Notes: a model not told the origin generated them from the letters alone. DNA of 64,000 nucleotides from an uncultured Dehalococcoidia bacterium (GCA_958296105.1 OY282441.1:2749800-2813799), one strand, 5' to 3'. Shown: positions 1 to 9,180, counted from the stretch's first letter. Program-made: numbers and translations.

Positions 1-393
1 ATCGGGGTCGACGTCGGACACGAACGCCAGCGCGCTGGAGTCGGGCGACCATGCGACGTCCGTAATGCCCCCCGCCAAGCTCGTCAGCCTTCGCGCCTCC
101 CCTCCCCCGGTGGCTATGACCCACAGCTGAGCCTTGCCGCCATCGTCTGGTCGGACGAAGGCAAGGTGCTTTCCATCCGGCGAGAAGCGCGGACTCGCAT
201 CGCGCTCTCCCGATGTGAACCGCGCGCAGACGCGCGATTCCACGTCCATGACGAATATCCGCGACTGCGTCTCCATGCTGTCCCTGTCGACCTGTGAGCG
301 CGTGAAAGCCAGCCCCGCCCCGTCGGGAGACAGCGAAGGCGAGCCGACGTTCACCAGCTCGTAAACCAGATCGGGAGAGATAGATCGAGACAA
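1..393 (-). CDS. S9-type peptidase / TolB-like beta-propeller protein, N-terminal part (gene runs off the window)
   Basis: Reading the minus strand from a TTG at 393 gives an open frame of 131 codons to the window edge. It contains repeated propeller signatures of the form SPDGxxLAF (SLSPDGAGLAF, RFSPDGKHLAF, AWSPDSSALAF), the WD40-like PD40 blades found at the N terminus of S9 oligopeptidases and in TolB. A GGAGG (plus strand 401-405) lies 7 nt upstream of the TTG, which decides the start. No signal peptide is seen, so a cytoplasmic acylaminoacyl- or dipeptidyl-peptidase is more likely than TolB. The catalytic domain would lie outside the window, so peptidase function is an inference. Confidence 0.75.
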   Translation of the reverse strand, partial: MSRSISPDLVYELVNVGSPSLSPDGAGLAFTRSQVDRDSMETQSRIFVMDVESRVCARFTSGERDASPRFSPDGKHLAFVRPDDGGKAQLWVIATGGGEARRLTSLAGGITDVAWSPDSSALAFVSDVDPD

Positions 394-449
394 GACACCG
401 CCTCCAAGAACATGCTGAGACTATCTTAACCAGCAGAGCGTTCACGTCG

Positions 450-1217
450 TCAAGTGAGAGAAGCCAAGAACCTTCGGACGTGGGGCAGCGCGAGATCGGA
501 GCGCGTGAACGTGCCGCCGTGATCCTGCCCCGCCAGAGACGCGAATTCGGCGTTCGGCAGCATCTCCGCCAGCTCCCGCGCGCCACTGTGGAAGCCGTCC
601 CTGTCCCCGTCGTACACGAGGCAGGGCATCGTCATCTGTGGAATCAGTCCGTCGTAGCCGCCATAGCCGTCGCGCAGCCCCATGCTAGCGGCGATCAGCG
701 CGAGGGAGTCGTTTTCGAGAAAGCGCTCGCGCTTGGACGTAGGCAGCATCCTGCCGAATCTGGACTCGAACCCCTCCAGATAGAGACTCATCCCCCTGCT
801 CAGAAAACGTATGCGGCTCTGGAACCTCGAAGGGTGGGTGCCGAATCGGTCTATGCCCGCCAGTATCATCGCGCGTATCCGCTCCGGCGCCCGCTCAGCC
901 ACGCCGAACCCTATGCGCGCGCCCATGGAGTATCCCCAGTACGCGGCGCTTTCGATGCCCAGCTCGTCCAGCGCGGCGACCACGTCCGCCACACGGCGCG
1001 ACATTGTATACGCCTCCGGCGCGCGCGGTTTGTCGCTCTTGCCGTGTCCGAGACAGTCCAGCATGACCAGCTTGAAATCGGCCTTCAGCGCATCAACGTA
1101 TCCCGCCTCGCGCCAGTCCTCGATGCTGTCGCTGAATCCGTGAACCATCACCACAGGCGGCCCCTCGCCCTCGATGTGGTAGTGTATGCGGCCTCCGCCG
1201 CTGCGCGCGTATGCCAT
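450..1217 (-). CDS. Alpha/beta-fold hydrolase
   Basis: About 255 residues with the alpha/beta-hydrolase order: an HGF oxyanion motif after the VVMVHG strand, the nucleophile elbow G-Y-S-M-G, a late acid in YDGDRDG and a catalytic His in GQDHGG. The substrate cannot be told; esterase, lactonase or C-C hydrolase are all possible. An in-frame TTG at 1271 would add 18 residues of poor character. I prefer the ATG at 1217, where family-like sequence begins, although its ribosome site is only a G-rich run. The gene is divergent from rph and shares its promoter region. Confidence 0.85.
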   Translation of the reverse strand: MAYARSGGGRIHYHIEGEGPPVVMVHGFSDSIEDWREAGYVDALKADFKLVMLDCLGHGKSDKPRAPEAYTMSRRVADVVAALDELGIESAAYWGYSMGARIGFGVAERAPERIRAMILAGIDRFGTHPSRFQSRIRFLSRGMSLYLEGFESRFGRMLPTSKRERFLENDSLALIAASMGLRDGYGGYDGLIPQMTMPCLVYDGDRDGFHSGARELAEMLPNAEFASLAGQDHGGTFTRSDLALPHVRRFLASLT

Positions 1218-1292
1218 GTCCCCAGCTGTTGGGCCTGCGCTCGGACGAGCGCGGCGATTGGAAAATTGCAAAGTACAGCCGATTTCCCGTCC

Positions 1293-1301
1293 AGTATAGC
1301 A
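1293..1301 (-). promoter_or_regulatory. Extended -10 promoter for the hydrolase gene
   Basis: The minus strand reads TGCTATACT, a TGn-extended -10 box. No convincing -35 is present. It is paired with an identical box on the plus strand at 1325-1333, giving divergent promoters. Confidence 0.5.
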
Positions 1302-1324
1302 TCACTGTAGCGCCATGCCCCCTG

Positions 1325-1333
1325 TGCTATACT
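1325..1333 (+). promoter_or_regulatory. Extended -10 promoter for rph
   Basis: TGCTATACT lies 33 nt upstream of the chosen rph start, followed by a GGAGGTG ribosome site at 1349-1355. The expected transcription start is near 1340. Confidence 0.5.
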
Positions 1334-1365
1334 TCGGCGCAGTATCTCGGAGGTGTCCCCAAGAC

Positions 1366-2094
1366 GTGACTCGCATAGACGGACGCTCGAACGATCAGCT
1401 CAGACCCGTGTCCCTGGAGCTTGGCGTACAGAGCTACGCCGAAGGCTCCGCGCTGATCGGCGCGGGGCAGACGCGAGTGCTTTGCGCCGTGAGCGTAGAA
1501 GAGAAGGTGCCGCGCTTTCTGCGAGGATCCGGGCGGGGCTGGGTGACTGCCGAGTACGCGATGCTTCCCAGATCCACCCACACGCGCAAGCGCCGCGAGA
1601 CCACGCCGCGCGGACGTACTCAGGAGATACAGCGCCTCATCGGGCGCTCACTGCGCGCCGCCGTGGACATGGACAGGCTCGGAGAGCGCACGCTGACAGT
1701 GGATTGCGACGTTCTACAGGCAGATGGCGGCACGCGAACCGCCGCAGTCACCGGAGCGTACGTCGCCCTGCGACAGGCGCTCATCGCCATTGGCGAGCGA
1801 GAGGGCATGTCTGCGCTTCCGATCAGGTGCGGAGTCGCCGCCGTCAGCGTGGGCATTGTGGACGGAGAGGCGATGCTCGATCTGTGCTACGACGAAGACC
1901 GCCGCGCCGAAGTGGACTTCAACATAGTGATGACCGACGGCGGCGAGTTCGTCGAAGTTCAGGGAACAGCCGAGCGCGGAGCCTTTACGCGGGGACAGCT
2001 GGATGATCTGCTCGCGCTGGCGGCGAAGGGCGTCCGCGAGCTGGCGCAGGCGCAGCGGCGGGCGGTCGACGGGCTGATCGCCGACGGACGATAG
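1366..2094 (+). CDS. rph: Ribonuclease PH
   Basis: A 242-residue phosphorolytic 3'-5' exoribonuclease that trims tRNA 3' ends, acting as a cytoplasmic hexamer. The family order is intact: N-terminal [12 protein letters not shown], then [17 protein letters not shown], the [14 protein letters not shown] helix and the phosphate-site region with [14 protein letters not shown]. The GTG at 1366 is chosen because GGAGGTG lies 10 nt upstream and the protein then begins like other RNase PH proteins. An upstream ATG at 1315 would add 17 atypical residues and precede the promoter box. It converges with dnaN 25 nt downstream. Confidence 0.95.
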   Translation: MTRIDGRSNDQLRPVSLELGVQSYAEGSALIGAGQTRVLCAVSVEEKVPRFLRGSGRGWVTAEYAMLPRSTHTRKRRETTPRGRTQEIQRLIGRSLRAAVDMDRLGERTLTVDCDVLQADGGTRTAAVTGAYVALRQALIAIGEREGMSALPIRCGVAAVSVGIVDGEAMLDLCYDEDRRAEVDFNIVMTDGGEFVEVQGTAERGAFTRGQLDDLLALAAKGVRELAQAQRRAVDGLIADGR

Positions 2095-2119
2095 CCCGAT
2101 AGCCCATAGACCAGCCCGC

Positions 2120-3262
2120 CTACCACTGAACGAACATCGGCATCACCACGTGCGTATAGCTGTGGCTGTCCGAGTCGATGGCAGGCTTGATCACACCCGG
2201 ACTCGATGGCGTGGTCGTCTCCAGCGCAACGTCCCCATCCCCGATCACGTCCAAGACCTCGCTGAGGTACTTGCTGTTGAACGCTATCTTGGCGTCTCCG
2301 CCCTCGACGTCGGCGTCCAGCTCCCCGGTGTTGTCGCCAAGCTCCTCAGCGCGCGAGGAGACAGCCACCCTGCCGCCCGTCCCGTTCTCGGCGGCTGTCA
2401 TGTTCAGCCGAACTATGCCCGACCCGTCGCGAGCGAATATCGAAGCCGTCCGCGTGGCTCTGAGAAAGGCATCCTGCTTCACGACGGCTCTGGTTTCGTA
2501 GCTCTCCGGTATCAGCTGTCTGAAGTCTGGGAAAGACCCATGAACCAGCTGAGACACCAGCTCGGCGTTCTCCAGCCTGAACAGCGCCTGGCTGCGCTGC
2601 GGAGTGACCGTGAACTCGACAGGCTCTGTCTGGCCGCCGAGCAGGCGGTTGACCTCTTGCAGCGCGCGCGCCGGCAGTATGAAGCCGATGTCATCGGAGA
2701 TAGGCTCGGACATCTTGCCATCGTAGATCGCCAGCCTGAAGCCATCGGCGGCGGCGAACGTGAAGCTGTCCCCCCGTATCTCCACCTTGATTCCGGTGAG
2801 AACGGGGCGTGAATCCTCCGTAGCGGCGGCGAACGCCACCCGATTGATCGCGTCGCGCAGCACTGTCGGGGCGATTCGTCCGATCGCGCCCTCGTCCACA
2901 GTGGGAATCGGTGGAAAGTCCTCGGCGTCCTGTCCGTTGATGTGCGCCTGAAAGCGCGCGCAGCTCAGCTCCATACTCAGCGGCTGCTCCGAGGAAGATA
3001 TGTCTATGCGCTCCGACGGAAGCGAGTTGACGAACTCCGTCAGCAGTCTGGCGGGAATCGTGATCGCCCCCTCCCCCTCCACCTGCGCGGGTACCCAGGT
3101 GCTGATCGCTATTTCCAAGTTGGTTGCGGCAAGTTTGACGCGCGCGTTGTCTGTCGACAGCAGAACGTTCTGCGTAATGGGCAGCGTGGTGCGAGTCGCC
3201 ACCGCGCGCTGCACCACCGACAGGCCGCGGCTCAGGTTCTCTTGCAGGCAGGACAGCTGCAT
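2120..3262 (-). CDS. dnaN: DNA polymerase III beta subunit (sliding clamp)
   Basis: A full-length clamp of 380 residues made of three similar domains. Recognisable segments are the N-terminal MQLSCLQENLSRGL, the domain-2 region with RPVLTGIK and AADGFRLA, and the C-terminal HVVMPMFVQW, where the canonical tail is ...PMR(L). It forms the ring that tethers polymerase III to DNA. The usual partners dnaA and recF are not adjacent: rph converges with it and a redox lipoprotein set lies upstream on the same strand. A good sigma70-type promoter lies about 100 nt upstream. Confidence 0.97.
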   Translation of the reverse strand: MQLSCLQENLSRGLSVVQRAVATRTTLPITQNVLLSTDNARVKLAATNLEIAISTWVPAQVEGEGAITIPARLLTEFVNSLPSERIDISSSEQPLSMELSCARFQAHINGQDAEDFPPIPTVDEGAIGRIAPTVLRDAINRVAFAAATEDSRPVLTGIKVEIRGDSFTFAAADGFRLAIYDGKMSEPISDDIGFILPARALQEVNRLLGGQTEPVEFTVTPQRSQALFRLENAELVSQLVHGSFPDFRQLIPESYETRAVVKQDAFLRATRTASIFARDGSGIVRLNMTAAENGTGGRVAVSSRAEELGDNTGELDADVEGGDAKIAFNSKYLSEVLDVIGDGDVALETTTPSSPGVIKPAIDSDSHSYTHVVMPMFVQW

Positions 3263-3361
3263 CGTCTATACCCTCTTCTTCCGGAATTCGCGCTCAGGCG
3301 CGGCTTCGGCGCTGAGATGCCGCGAACGGGGCGCGAGGCAAAATCAGCGCGGTTGGGAGAC

Positions 3362-3390
3362 AGTATAGAATTCGCCTTTTGGAGCGTCAA
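3362..3390 (-). promoter_or_regulatory. dnaN promoter
   Basis: The minus strand carries TTGACG (3385-3390), a 17-bp spacer and TATACT (3362-3367). This is a near-consensus housekeeping promoter, implying a dnaN leader of roughly 90 nt. Confidence 0.7.
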
Positions 3391-3421
3391 CGAGAATAAG
3401 CCGCGTAAAGCCGCAAAAGCG

Positions 3422-4183
3422 CTAGTTCCGTTCCACGGACGCGCTGATGTCCAGCTCCAGACGTATCTCGTCCTCCACGCTGATGATGAAGCTGAACGAC
3501 GGCTTGGACAGATCGAGCTGCTCGAAGGTCACAACGGTATTCGCCCGTCCGTTGACCGAATCATCGCCGAATTGCGCCATTGCGTCCCACGTCACCCGTT
3601 CCGTAACCTCCTGTATCGTCAGGTCTCCGACTATCTGGAACGTCGCCTCCCCAGAGTTGGGCAGCGGCCACGGCAGCCCCGCCACTTCGGTTACTGCAAG
3701 CTCGGCGTTGGGAAACTGGCCAGTGTCGAACAGCCTGCTGCGGACGTACCTGTCGCGGCGCGACTCGTCGCTAGTGAAGCCGGACAGACCAACGGCGATC
3801 ATCGAAGCGTCGGCGTCCACCATGCCATCCGAGTCGAACACTATCGCGCCCGTAACGTCGGACGTCTCCCCGACGGCGTCGTTGGGAACGCTGAGACTCG
3901 CAAGCTGCTCGCCCACGAGGTATCGCGCCACCGTCCCGTCCGCCACGCTTATGACCACGCCCCCGCCGTCCGGCGCGGGCGCGGCGGCTGCCGCAGTCGG
4001 CGCAGGCGTGGCGGTTGCCGGCGCCGGCGCCAGTGCCGGCGCCGGCGCCAGTGCCGGAGTAGGCGCCAGTGCCGGCGTAGGCGCGCTGCCCCCCGAGCAG
4101 GCAGCCAGCGCGAAAACCAAGCCAGCCAGCCCAGCCAGCGCCCAGCGCCCCCCGATGATGCCAATTCGATGGGACTCTTTCAT
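3422..4183 (-). CDS. YceI-family lipoprotein
   Basis: A 253-residue exported protein. The start at 4183 is set by AGGAGG 11 nt upstream. A signal peptide ends in the lipobox L-A-A-C, so it should be lipid-anchored. A low-complexity Pro/Ala linker follows, made of repeated ALAP(A/T)P units. The rest is a YceI lipocalin-like domain: DGTVARYLVGEQL, the IVFDSDG strand, SRRDRYVRSRLFDTGQFPNAEL and the TWDAMAQFGDD/FEQLDLSKP region. YceI proteins bind isoprenoid or other hydrophobic ligands and often accompany redox proteins. It is third in a cytochrome c, cupredoxin, YceI set read in one direction. Confidence 0.85.
   Translation of the reverse strand: MKESHRIGIIGGRWALAGLAGLVFALAACSGGSAPTPALAPTPALAPAPALAPAPATATPAPTAAAAAPAPDGGGVVISVADGTVARYLVGEQLASLSVPNDAVGETSDVTGAIVFDSDGMVDADASMIAVGLSGFTSDESRRDRYVRSRLFDTGQFPNAELAVTEVAGLPWPLPNSGEATFQIVGDLTIQEVTERVTWDAMAQFGDDSVNGRANTVVTFEQLDLSKPSFSFIISVEDEIRLELDISASVERN
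4019..4085. repeat. 18-bp tandem repeat coding a Pro/Ala linker
   Basis: Units close to GGCGCCGGCGCCAGTGCC are repeated inside the YceI-family gene and code for the flexible ALAPAP spacer after the lipobox. Its length is likely to vary between strains by slippage. Confidence 0.8.
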
Positions 4184-4257
4184 AGTGGACCCAACCTCCT
4201 GCATCCGCGCGCGCCATCCGGCGGCGGCGCTGATCGCCCTCCAAAATACCACTTCGA

Positions 4258-4674
4258 TCAGCGGACGGATATAGTCCCCTTCATCCCCAGCGCTTCGTGG
4301 GGAATGCAGATCAAGGCGTACTCGCCCGGCCTATCGAACGTGAAATCCAAGTACTCGGTCTTGTGCGCGTTGACCTCTATATCTATGCCCAGATCCGCGG
4401 CGGTGAACGTGTGGAACTCGTCATCCGCGACCAGCTCGAACCGCGCGGACTCCCCAGCATCGAACTCGAAGTCTGCCGGATCGAACTTGCACGAGCCGCC
4501 CCCTGAGCAGTTGCCGAGAGTCACCCGGACCTCGCGCAGTCCCGGAACCGGAGATGGCGATGTCTGCGCGATGTCCCCGCCCCCGCATCCCGCGAGCAGG
4601 ACAGCCAGTATCATAGCCGCCACAGACAGGATGCGGAGCTTGGGTCCCGCTTCCCTGAGATTCAGTACGTCCAC
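4258..4674 (-). CDS. Cupredoxin-like copper-binding lipoprotein
   Basis: 138 residues from a GTG start. A signal peptide ends in the lipobox L-A-G-C followed by Gly/Ser-rich sequence, so it should be lipid-anchored outside the membrane. The mature part is plastocyanin-like. The Cu ligands fit H in EFHTF, then C, H and M in the C-terminal loop CIPHEALGM. This is the type-1 blue-copper pattern, although with a short C-to-H interval (CIPH). It probably carries electrons between the neighbouring cytochrome c and another partner. The ribosome site is weak. Confidence 0.85.
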   Translation of the reverse strand: MDVLNLREAGPKLRILSVAAMILAVLLAGCGGGDIAQTSPSPVPGLREVRVTLGNCSGGGSCKFDPADFEFDAGESARFELVADDEFHTFTAADLGIDIEVNAHKTEYLDFTFDRPGEYALICIPHEALGMKGTISVR

Positions 4675-4722
4675 CGCAAAAGTGGGCGCGCGCAGCGTCG
4701 TTATGCGCGGCAGCGCGGCGAG

Positions 4723-5199
4723 CTACCTGAGCGACTCGATGTATGCGATGATATCCGATACTTCTTCCGCCGAGATCGTCTCTTCGTCGAAGGCCAGCAT
4801 GACCGAGTTGGGGCCGAAGCCTTTGACCACCTTCAGCGCCGGGGTGCGTATGGACTCTGTGATGTAATCCGCGTCCACAGTCGCAGCCGTACCGTCCTCC
4901 AGCTCCTCTCGGGATCCGAAGATTCCCTGCCAAGTCGGGCCGATGCCCGGCTCCCCGTCCACTGAGTGGCAGCCGGCGCAGCCATGCACGAGCGCGAGCT
5001 GCTCCCCTCGCTCTACGGGATCGTCCGATGGCGGCTCCGCGTCTCGCGTGATCCAGTCGTCGGGAGCGGGGCCAAGCACGGGGGGAGACGCGCGCTGTAT
5101 TGTAATCACGGATGGCTCGGTGGGCGCGGGCCTGCCACAGGCCGCGAACACCGCCAAAGCGGCGCCTAGCGCGAGCGCCAAGACTGCGAGTTTCGTCAC
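4723..5199 (-). CDS. Cytochrome c lipoprotein (single haem)
   Basis: 158 residues from a GTG at 5199, with AGGGGG 7 nt upstream. A signal peptide ends in the lipobox A-A-C. One haem-binding motif C-A-G-C-H is followed by IGPTWQGIFG and an axial Met candidate in GPNSVMLAF, then a C-terminal helix DIIAYIESLR; this is the class I small cytochrome c layout. It is a membrane-anchored electron carrier, first in a three-gene set with the cupredoxin and YceI lipoproteins (48 and 74 nt gaps), consistent with one transcript. Confidence 0.9.
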   Translation of the reverse strand: MTKLAVLALALGAALAVFAACGRPAPTEPSVITIQRASPPVLGPAPDDWITRDAEPPSDDPVERGEQLALVHGCAGCHSVDGEPGIGPTWQGIFGSREELEDGTAATVDADYITESIRTPALKVVKGFGPNSVMLAFDEETISAEEVSDIIAYIESLR

Positions 5200-5523
5200 C
5201 GGTTTTCCCCCTTGACAGCCGTGCATGAACCTGCTGCTCGACCACGTTCCAATCGGCAAGTCGCCATCTTCCTAAGACGGAAGAGCCAGTCACAAGACAG
5301 GCAGAATCGAAGATTCGCCCCCATTGGTGAATGGTTTCACACATGGTAGCACCTGCGATTTTGAGGGTCAATTGACGCAGCCTCGAAACCCATATCAGTT
5401 TCGCAGGCAGGCGCGCGCAGAGATTCGCAAGGCGTTCACCGAAGAAGGATGAGGAAGGATTTGGCGCTGCCTCTCGTTCGTCACACCTCGAAAATTGCGG
5501 AAGCGCAACCTCCCGCAGAGCGG

Positions 5524-5552
5524 TTGACATCGCACAAATGGTCTGTTAACCT
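5524..5552 (+). promoter_or_regulatory. lexA promoter
   Basis: TTGACA (5524-5529), a 17-bp spacer, then TAACCT (5547-5552) preceded by TGT, which forms an extended -10. The predicted start is near 5559, about 30 nt before the lexA ATG, and falls at the proposed LexA site. Confidence 0.65.
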
Positions 5553-5560
5553 GCGCTCAC

Positions 5561-5574
5561 AGAACATCCGTCCG
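5561..5574 (+). promoter_or_regulatory. Candidate LexA (SOS) box, autoregulatory
   Basis: AGAACATCCGTCCG matches the Gram-positive-type SOS box CGAACRNRYGTTYG at most positions: GAAC, four bases, then GTCC in place of GTTC. It overlaps the expected transcription start of lexA, where an autorepressor should bind. The match is imperfect. Confidence 0.4.
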
Positions 5575-5588
5575 CGAGGAGTTGCGAC

Positions 5589-6233
5589 ATGAAATCAAAG
5601 CTATCCCCCAGACAGCAGCGCATCCTTAGCTTCATACAGGAGTTCATGGACGACCACCAGTACCCCCCAACGGTGCGCGACATACAGAGCGGATGCGAGG
5701 TTAGCTCCACGTCCGTAGTCGATTACAACCTCCAGAAGCTCCAGCAGATGGGCTATCTCAAGCGAGAGCGCGAAGTCTCGCGGGGCATCGCGCTCATAGG
5801 CGAGGGACTCAAAGATTCGCGCCGAGACATCGTCAGAATCCCCATCATGGGCAGCATCGCCGCGGGCGAACCCCTTCAGGTTCCGGACGCGCCCACTCAC
5901 GCCGACCAGAGCTACGACACCGTCGATCTCACGTCTTCACTCACCAAAGACAGGCAGGACCTCTTCGCTCTGCGGGTCAAGGGAACCTCGATGATAGACG
6001 CGCTCGTCGCCGACGGCGATCTGGTCATCCTAGAGCGCGCGTTCGATGCCAGAGACGGCGACATGGTGGCAGCATGGCTGGACGGCTCGGAAGAGACCAC
6101 CCTGAAGCGCTTCTACCTCGAGGGCGACATGGTGCGCCTACAGCCGGAGAACGAGACGATGGAGCCGATCAGGGTTCCAGCCAAAGACGTTTCCGTTCGC
6201 GGCAGGGTAGTCGGAGTGGTGCGAAGCCTCTAG
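5589..6233 (+). CDS. lexA: LexA repressor
   Basis: 214 residues. The N-terminal winged helix (about 1-65, starting [14 protein letters not shown]) binds SOS operators. The C-terminal S24 peptidase-like domain cleaves itself when RecA filaments form. The cleavage bond is A92-G93 (in SIAAGEP), the nucleophile S134 (in GTSMID) and the general base K173 (in TTLKRF), so the repressor should be active. GAGGAG lies just upstream of the ATG. The monocistronic setting and consensus promoter fit autoregulation. Confidence 0.96.
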   Translation: MKSKLSPRQQRILSFIQEFMDDHQYPPTVRDIQSGCEVSSTSVVDYNLQKLQQMGYLKREREVSRGIALIGEGLKDSRRDIVRIPIMGSIAAGEPLQVPDAPTHADQSYDTVDLTSSLTKDRQDLFALRVKGTSMIDALVADGDLVILERAFDARDGDMVAAWLDGSEETTLKRFYLEGDMVRLQPENETMEPIRVPAKDVSVRGRVVGVVRSL

Positions 6234-6380
6234 CGATCGGCTCAGCAGTTCTGGGGGAGCGGCAAAGCATGTTGGAGCCGCCCCCCAAACCGTTGAGCCG
6301 ATCGGTGGCTCGGCGCTTTTCCAGCTCTCCCCGCCACGAGGCCGGAAGCGCGGCGAGCGCCTGCACTGGATTGGCACTCG

Positions 6381-6389
6381 TGCTAGAAT
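6381..6389 (+). promoter_or_regulatory. Extended -10 promoter for copA
   Basis: TGCTAGAAT, a TGn-extended -10, lies 30 nt before the TTG chosen as the copA start. Its position inside the longest possible reading frame argues against starts further upstream. Confidence 0.5.
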
Positions 6390-6418
6390 CGTTGGGAAAT
6401 GATAACGAAGGCTGTCCA

Positions 6419-8896
6419 TTGCCCACCTCGCTAAGATCACAGATAGCCCTGCCCGTCACGGGTATGACCTGCGCCGCCTGCGTCACTCACGTATCCCACG
6501 CGCTCGAATCCGTAGACGGCGTAGAGGACGTATCCGTCAACCTCGCCACCGAGCGCGCCACCCTCGAACTCAGCGGAGACGCGCCCGATCTGCGCTCCCT
6601 GTCCGATGCGCTAAGAGACGCAGGCTACGGCGTCGGAACTCGCAAAACCACGCTGGGCATAGGCGGGATGACCTGCGCCGCGTGCGTATCCCACGTGGAA
6701 CGCGCGCTCCAGGGCGTGGACGGAGTGGCGCACGCCTCGGTCAACCTCGCCACCGAGCGCGCCGCCGTAGAATACGTTCCGGGCGTAACCGGAATCTCCG
6801 ACCTCCGCTACTCGGTCGAGGACGCCGGCTACTCGGTCAGCGCCGTAATCGGCGAGTCCGACGACTTCGACGCTTCGGGCGACCTCGCCGCCCTCAGAGT
6901 CAAGTTCGTATTCAGCCTTGCCGTCGCCGCCCTGATCATGGCTCTGATGGCGCTCCCCGTGTCGGACATGCTCCCCTTCAGGTTGGATTTCCTGCTCTGG
7001 ACGCTTGCGACTCCTGTGCAGCTCTGGGCAGCCAGAGGGTTCTACGCCTCCGCATGGGGCGCGGCAAAGCATCTGACCTCCAACATGAACACGCTGATCG
7101 TCGTGGGAACGTCCGTCGCCTACGGATACAGCGTGGCGGTCACGCTGTTCGCAGGCTCGACGTTCTTCGAGGGATACTCCGCCGCCGCCTACTTCGACAC
7201 GTCCACCGCGATAATCGGTTTGGTGCTGTTCGGAAAGTATATGGAGGCAAGAGCCAAGCGCAGAGCGTCCGACGCGATCCGCGCTCTCTTGGGTCTTCAG
7301 CCGAGCGCCGCGCTCGTCATAAGGGACGGTCGCCATCTCCACGTCCCCATAGAGGACATCGAGATCGGAGATCGCATCGTCGTTCGACCCGGGGAGAAGA
7401 TCGCAGTCGACGGCGTCATCGAGTCGGGCGGATCGTCCATCGACGAGTCCATGCTCACCGGCGAGAGCGCGCCTGTGGACAAGGTCCCCGGCAGCGAGGT
7501 CTATGCCGCCACCCTCAACGGCAGCGGCGGATTCGTCTTCATCGCCACCCGCGTAGGGCGCGACACCATGTTGTCCGGCATCGTCCGCCTCGTAGAGGAG
7601 GCGCAGGGGTCGAAGGCTGCGATCCAGCGGCTCGCGGACACGGTCTCGGCGTACTTCGTACCCGCAGTGATAGCCGCCGCCGCGCTCGTGTTCCTGATAT
7701 GGCTTGCGCTGGGCCCTGCGCCGAGCTACGTAACCGCCATTCTCACGTCTGTCGCAGTATTGATCATCGCCTGCCCGTGCGCGATGGGTCTGGCGACCCC
7801 GACCGCGATTATGGTCGGAACGGGCAAGGGCGCCGAATACGGCGTCTTGATTCGCAGCGCCCAGACGCTGGAGCTTGCCCATCGCCTCGATGTGGTCGTG
7901 CTGGACAAGACCGGCACGCTTACCAGAGGCAGCCCGTCGGTGACGGAGATTCACGCGCCCGATTTCGACGAGGACGCTCTGCTGGCAGTCGCCGCGTCCG
8001 TGGAGCGCGGGTCGGAACATGCGCTTGGAGCGGCAATTGTCGAAGCGGCCGCCGAAAGAGGACTGCCCCTCCGAGACGCCGAGGACTTCATGGCGCGCCC
8101 CGGCGCCGGCGTGACCGCCACCGTCGGCGGCTCTCGCGTCGCCATAGGCAATCGCAGGCTCATGGCGGAGCTTGCGATTCCGACTAGCCACTTGGAGCGG
8201 CAGGAAGAGCGGCTGTCGGCTGTGGCATCCACGCCCGTGTTCGTGGCGCTGGACGGCGAGGCGCGGGGGATCATCGCCATCGCCGATACGATCGAGCCAG
8301 AGTCTGCGATGGTGGTCGAGGATCTGAAGCGTCGCGGAATCGAGGTCGTCATGCTGACCGGCGACAACGCGCGCACAGCCAGCGCCATAGCCGCGCAGGT
8401 CGGAATCGAGCGGGTGGTGTCCGAGGTGCTGCCTGCCGACAAAGCCGCGCACGTGACGGAAATTCAGGGCATGGGCAAGACCGTCGGCATGGTGGGAGAC
8501 GGCATCAACGACGCGCCCGCGCTCGCGCAGGCAGACGTCGGAATCGCCATAGGCACGGGCGCGGACGTGGCTATGGAAGCGGCGGACATCACACTGGTGG
8601 GCGGCGATCTGCGCGGCGTGTCCACTGCCATCGCCCTCAGCCGAGCCACGATGAGGGTGATAAAGCAGAACCTGTTCTGGGCGTTCGCCTACAATGTCGC
8701 GCTCATCCCAGTAGCGGCGGGCGCGCTCTACCCCCTGTTCGCGGCATACGGGGTTCCGGACGTCCTGCGTCCCATCTTGGGAGAGTACGGATTCCTGAAT
8801 CCGATCCTTGCCGCAGGCGCAATGGCTTTCAGCTCCGTGAGCGTAGTATCGAACTCGCTGCGTCTCAAGAGATTCCGCCCCGCGCCTTCTGCTTGA
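6419..8896 (+). CDS. copA: Copper-exporting P1B-type ATPase
   Basis: 825 residues from a TTG at 6419, with GAAGG 7 nt upstream and a promoter box just before it. Two heavy-metal-associated domains, each with GMTCAAC (residues about 15-21 and 84-90), are followed by transmembrane helices, the actuator motif TGES, the membrane metal site C-P-C (about 452-454), the phosphorylation site DKTGT (D496) and the GDGINDAP hinge. These mark a Cu(I) exporter of the inner membrane. The nucleotide-binding SEHPL motif reads S-E-H-A-L (about 532-536), with Pro replaced by Ala. A YHS-domain gene follows, as near many copper ATPases. Confidence 0.95.
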   Translation: MPTSLRSQIALPVTGMTCAACVTHVSHALESVDGVEDVSVNLATERATLELSGDAPDLRSLSDALRDAGYGVGTRKTTLGIGGMTCAACVSHVERALQGVDGVAHASVNLATERAAVEYVPGVTGISDLRYSVEDAGYSVSAVIGESDDFDASGDLAALRVKFVFSLAVAALIMALMALPVSDMLPFRLDFLLWTLATPVQLWAARGFYASAWGAAKHLTSNMNTLIVVGTSVAYGYSVAVTLFAGSTFFEGYSAAAYFDTSTAIIGLVLFGKYMEARAKRRASDAIRALLGLQPSAALVIRDGRHLHVPIEDIEIGDRIVVRPGEKIAVDGVIESGGSSIDESMLTGESAPVDKVPGSEVYAATLNGSGGFVFIATRVGRDTMLSGIVRLVEEAQGSKAAIQRLADTVSAYFVPAVIAAAALVFLIWLALGPAPSYVTAILTSVAVLIIACPCAMGLATPTAIMVGTGKGAEYGVLIRSAQTLELAHRLDVVVLDKTGTLTRGSPSVTEIHAPDFDEDALLAVAASVERGSEHALGAAIVEAAAERGLPLRDAEDFMARPGAGVTATVGGSRVAIGNRRLMAELAIPTSHLERQEERLSAVASTPVFVALDGEARGIIAIADTIEPESAMVVEDLKRRGIEVVMLTGDNARTASAIAAQVGIERVVSEVLPADKAAHVTEIQGMGKTVGMVGDGINDAPALAQADVGIAIGTGADVAMEAADITLVGGDLRGVSTAIALSRATMRVIKQNLFWAFAYNVALIPVAAGALYPLFAAYGVPDVLRPILGEYGFLNPILAAGAMAFSSVSVVSNSLRLKRFRPAPSA

Positions 8897-8920
8897 GCCG
8901 AAATTTCCTAGCTGACACTC

Positions 8921-8991
8921 AGAGATACCAAGCGCGAAACGCAACCGTCGGATCCCCTCTCCCTCGATGGGAGAGGGCTAGGGTGAGGGTG
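8921..8991. repeat. 71-bp direct repeat, copy 1, with hairpin
   Basis: About 95% identical to 9035-9105. It contains the perfect 9-bp hairpin CCCTCTCCC/GGGAGAGGG (8955-8977, loop TCGAT) followed by CTAGGGTGAGGGTG. It is a REP-like intergenic element that may also end copA transcription. Confidence 0.85.
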
Positions 8992-9034
8992 TAGTGCTGA
9001 GGAGAAACCAGATGAGCCTTCTCCTCCCCCGATG

Positions 9035-9105
9035 AGAGAAACCAAGCGCGAAACGCAGCCGTCCGATCCCCTCTCCCTCGATGGGAGAGGGCTAGGGTGA
9101 GGGTG
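9035..9105. repeat. 71-bp direct repeat, copy 2, with hairpin
   Basis: Second copy of the unit at 8921, with the hairpin at 9069-9091. The sequence after both copies is also related: GGAGAAACCAGATGAG occurs at 9001 and again at 9171, where it forms the ribosome site and start of the YHS gene. A segment longer than 100 bp was therefore duplicated and later altered. Confidence 0.85.
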
Positions 9106-9180
9106 AATATACATAAGGCACACCCCAGTAAGCCCCCCCTGACGGTGTAGGCTGAGGGTGTAGGATTAAGGAGAAACCAG

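Larger units (their letters stand above)
5200..5588. other. Intergenic region between the cytochrome c gene and lexA
   Basis: These 389 nt separate divergent genes. The lexA promoter and a possible LexA site lie at the right end. The remainder has no convincing open frame, RNA gene or long hairpin. Confidence 0.6.

Noticed and set aside
2942-4867. Open frame of 641 codons on the plus strand
   Set aside because: It runs antisense to dnaN, the YceI gene, the cupredoxin gene and part of the cytochrome c gene, and its translation is low-complexity Arg-rich sequence.
6611-8944. Open frame of 777 codons antisense to copA
   Set aside because: The plus strand encodes a complete CopA with all motifs. 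The antisense frame is a by-product of G+C-rich codon use and has no recognisable domain.
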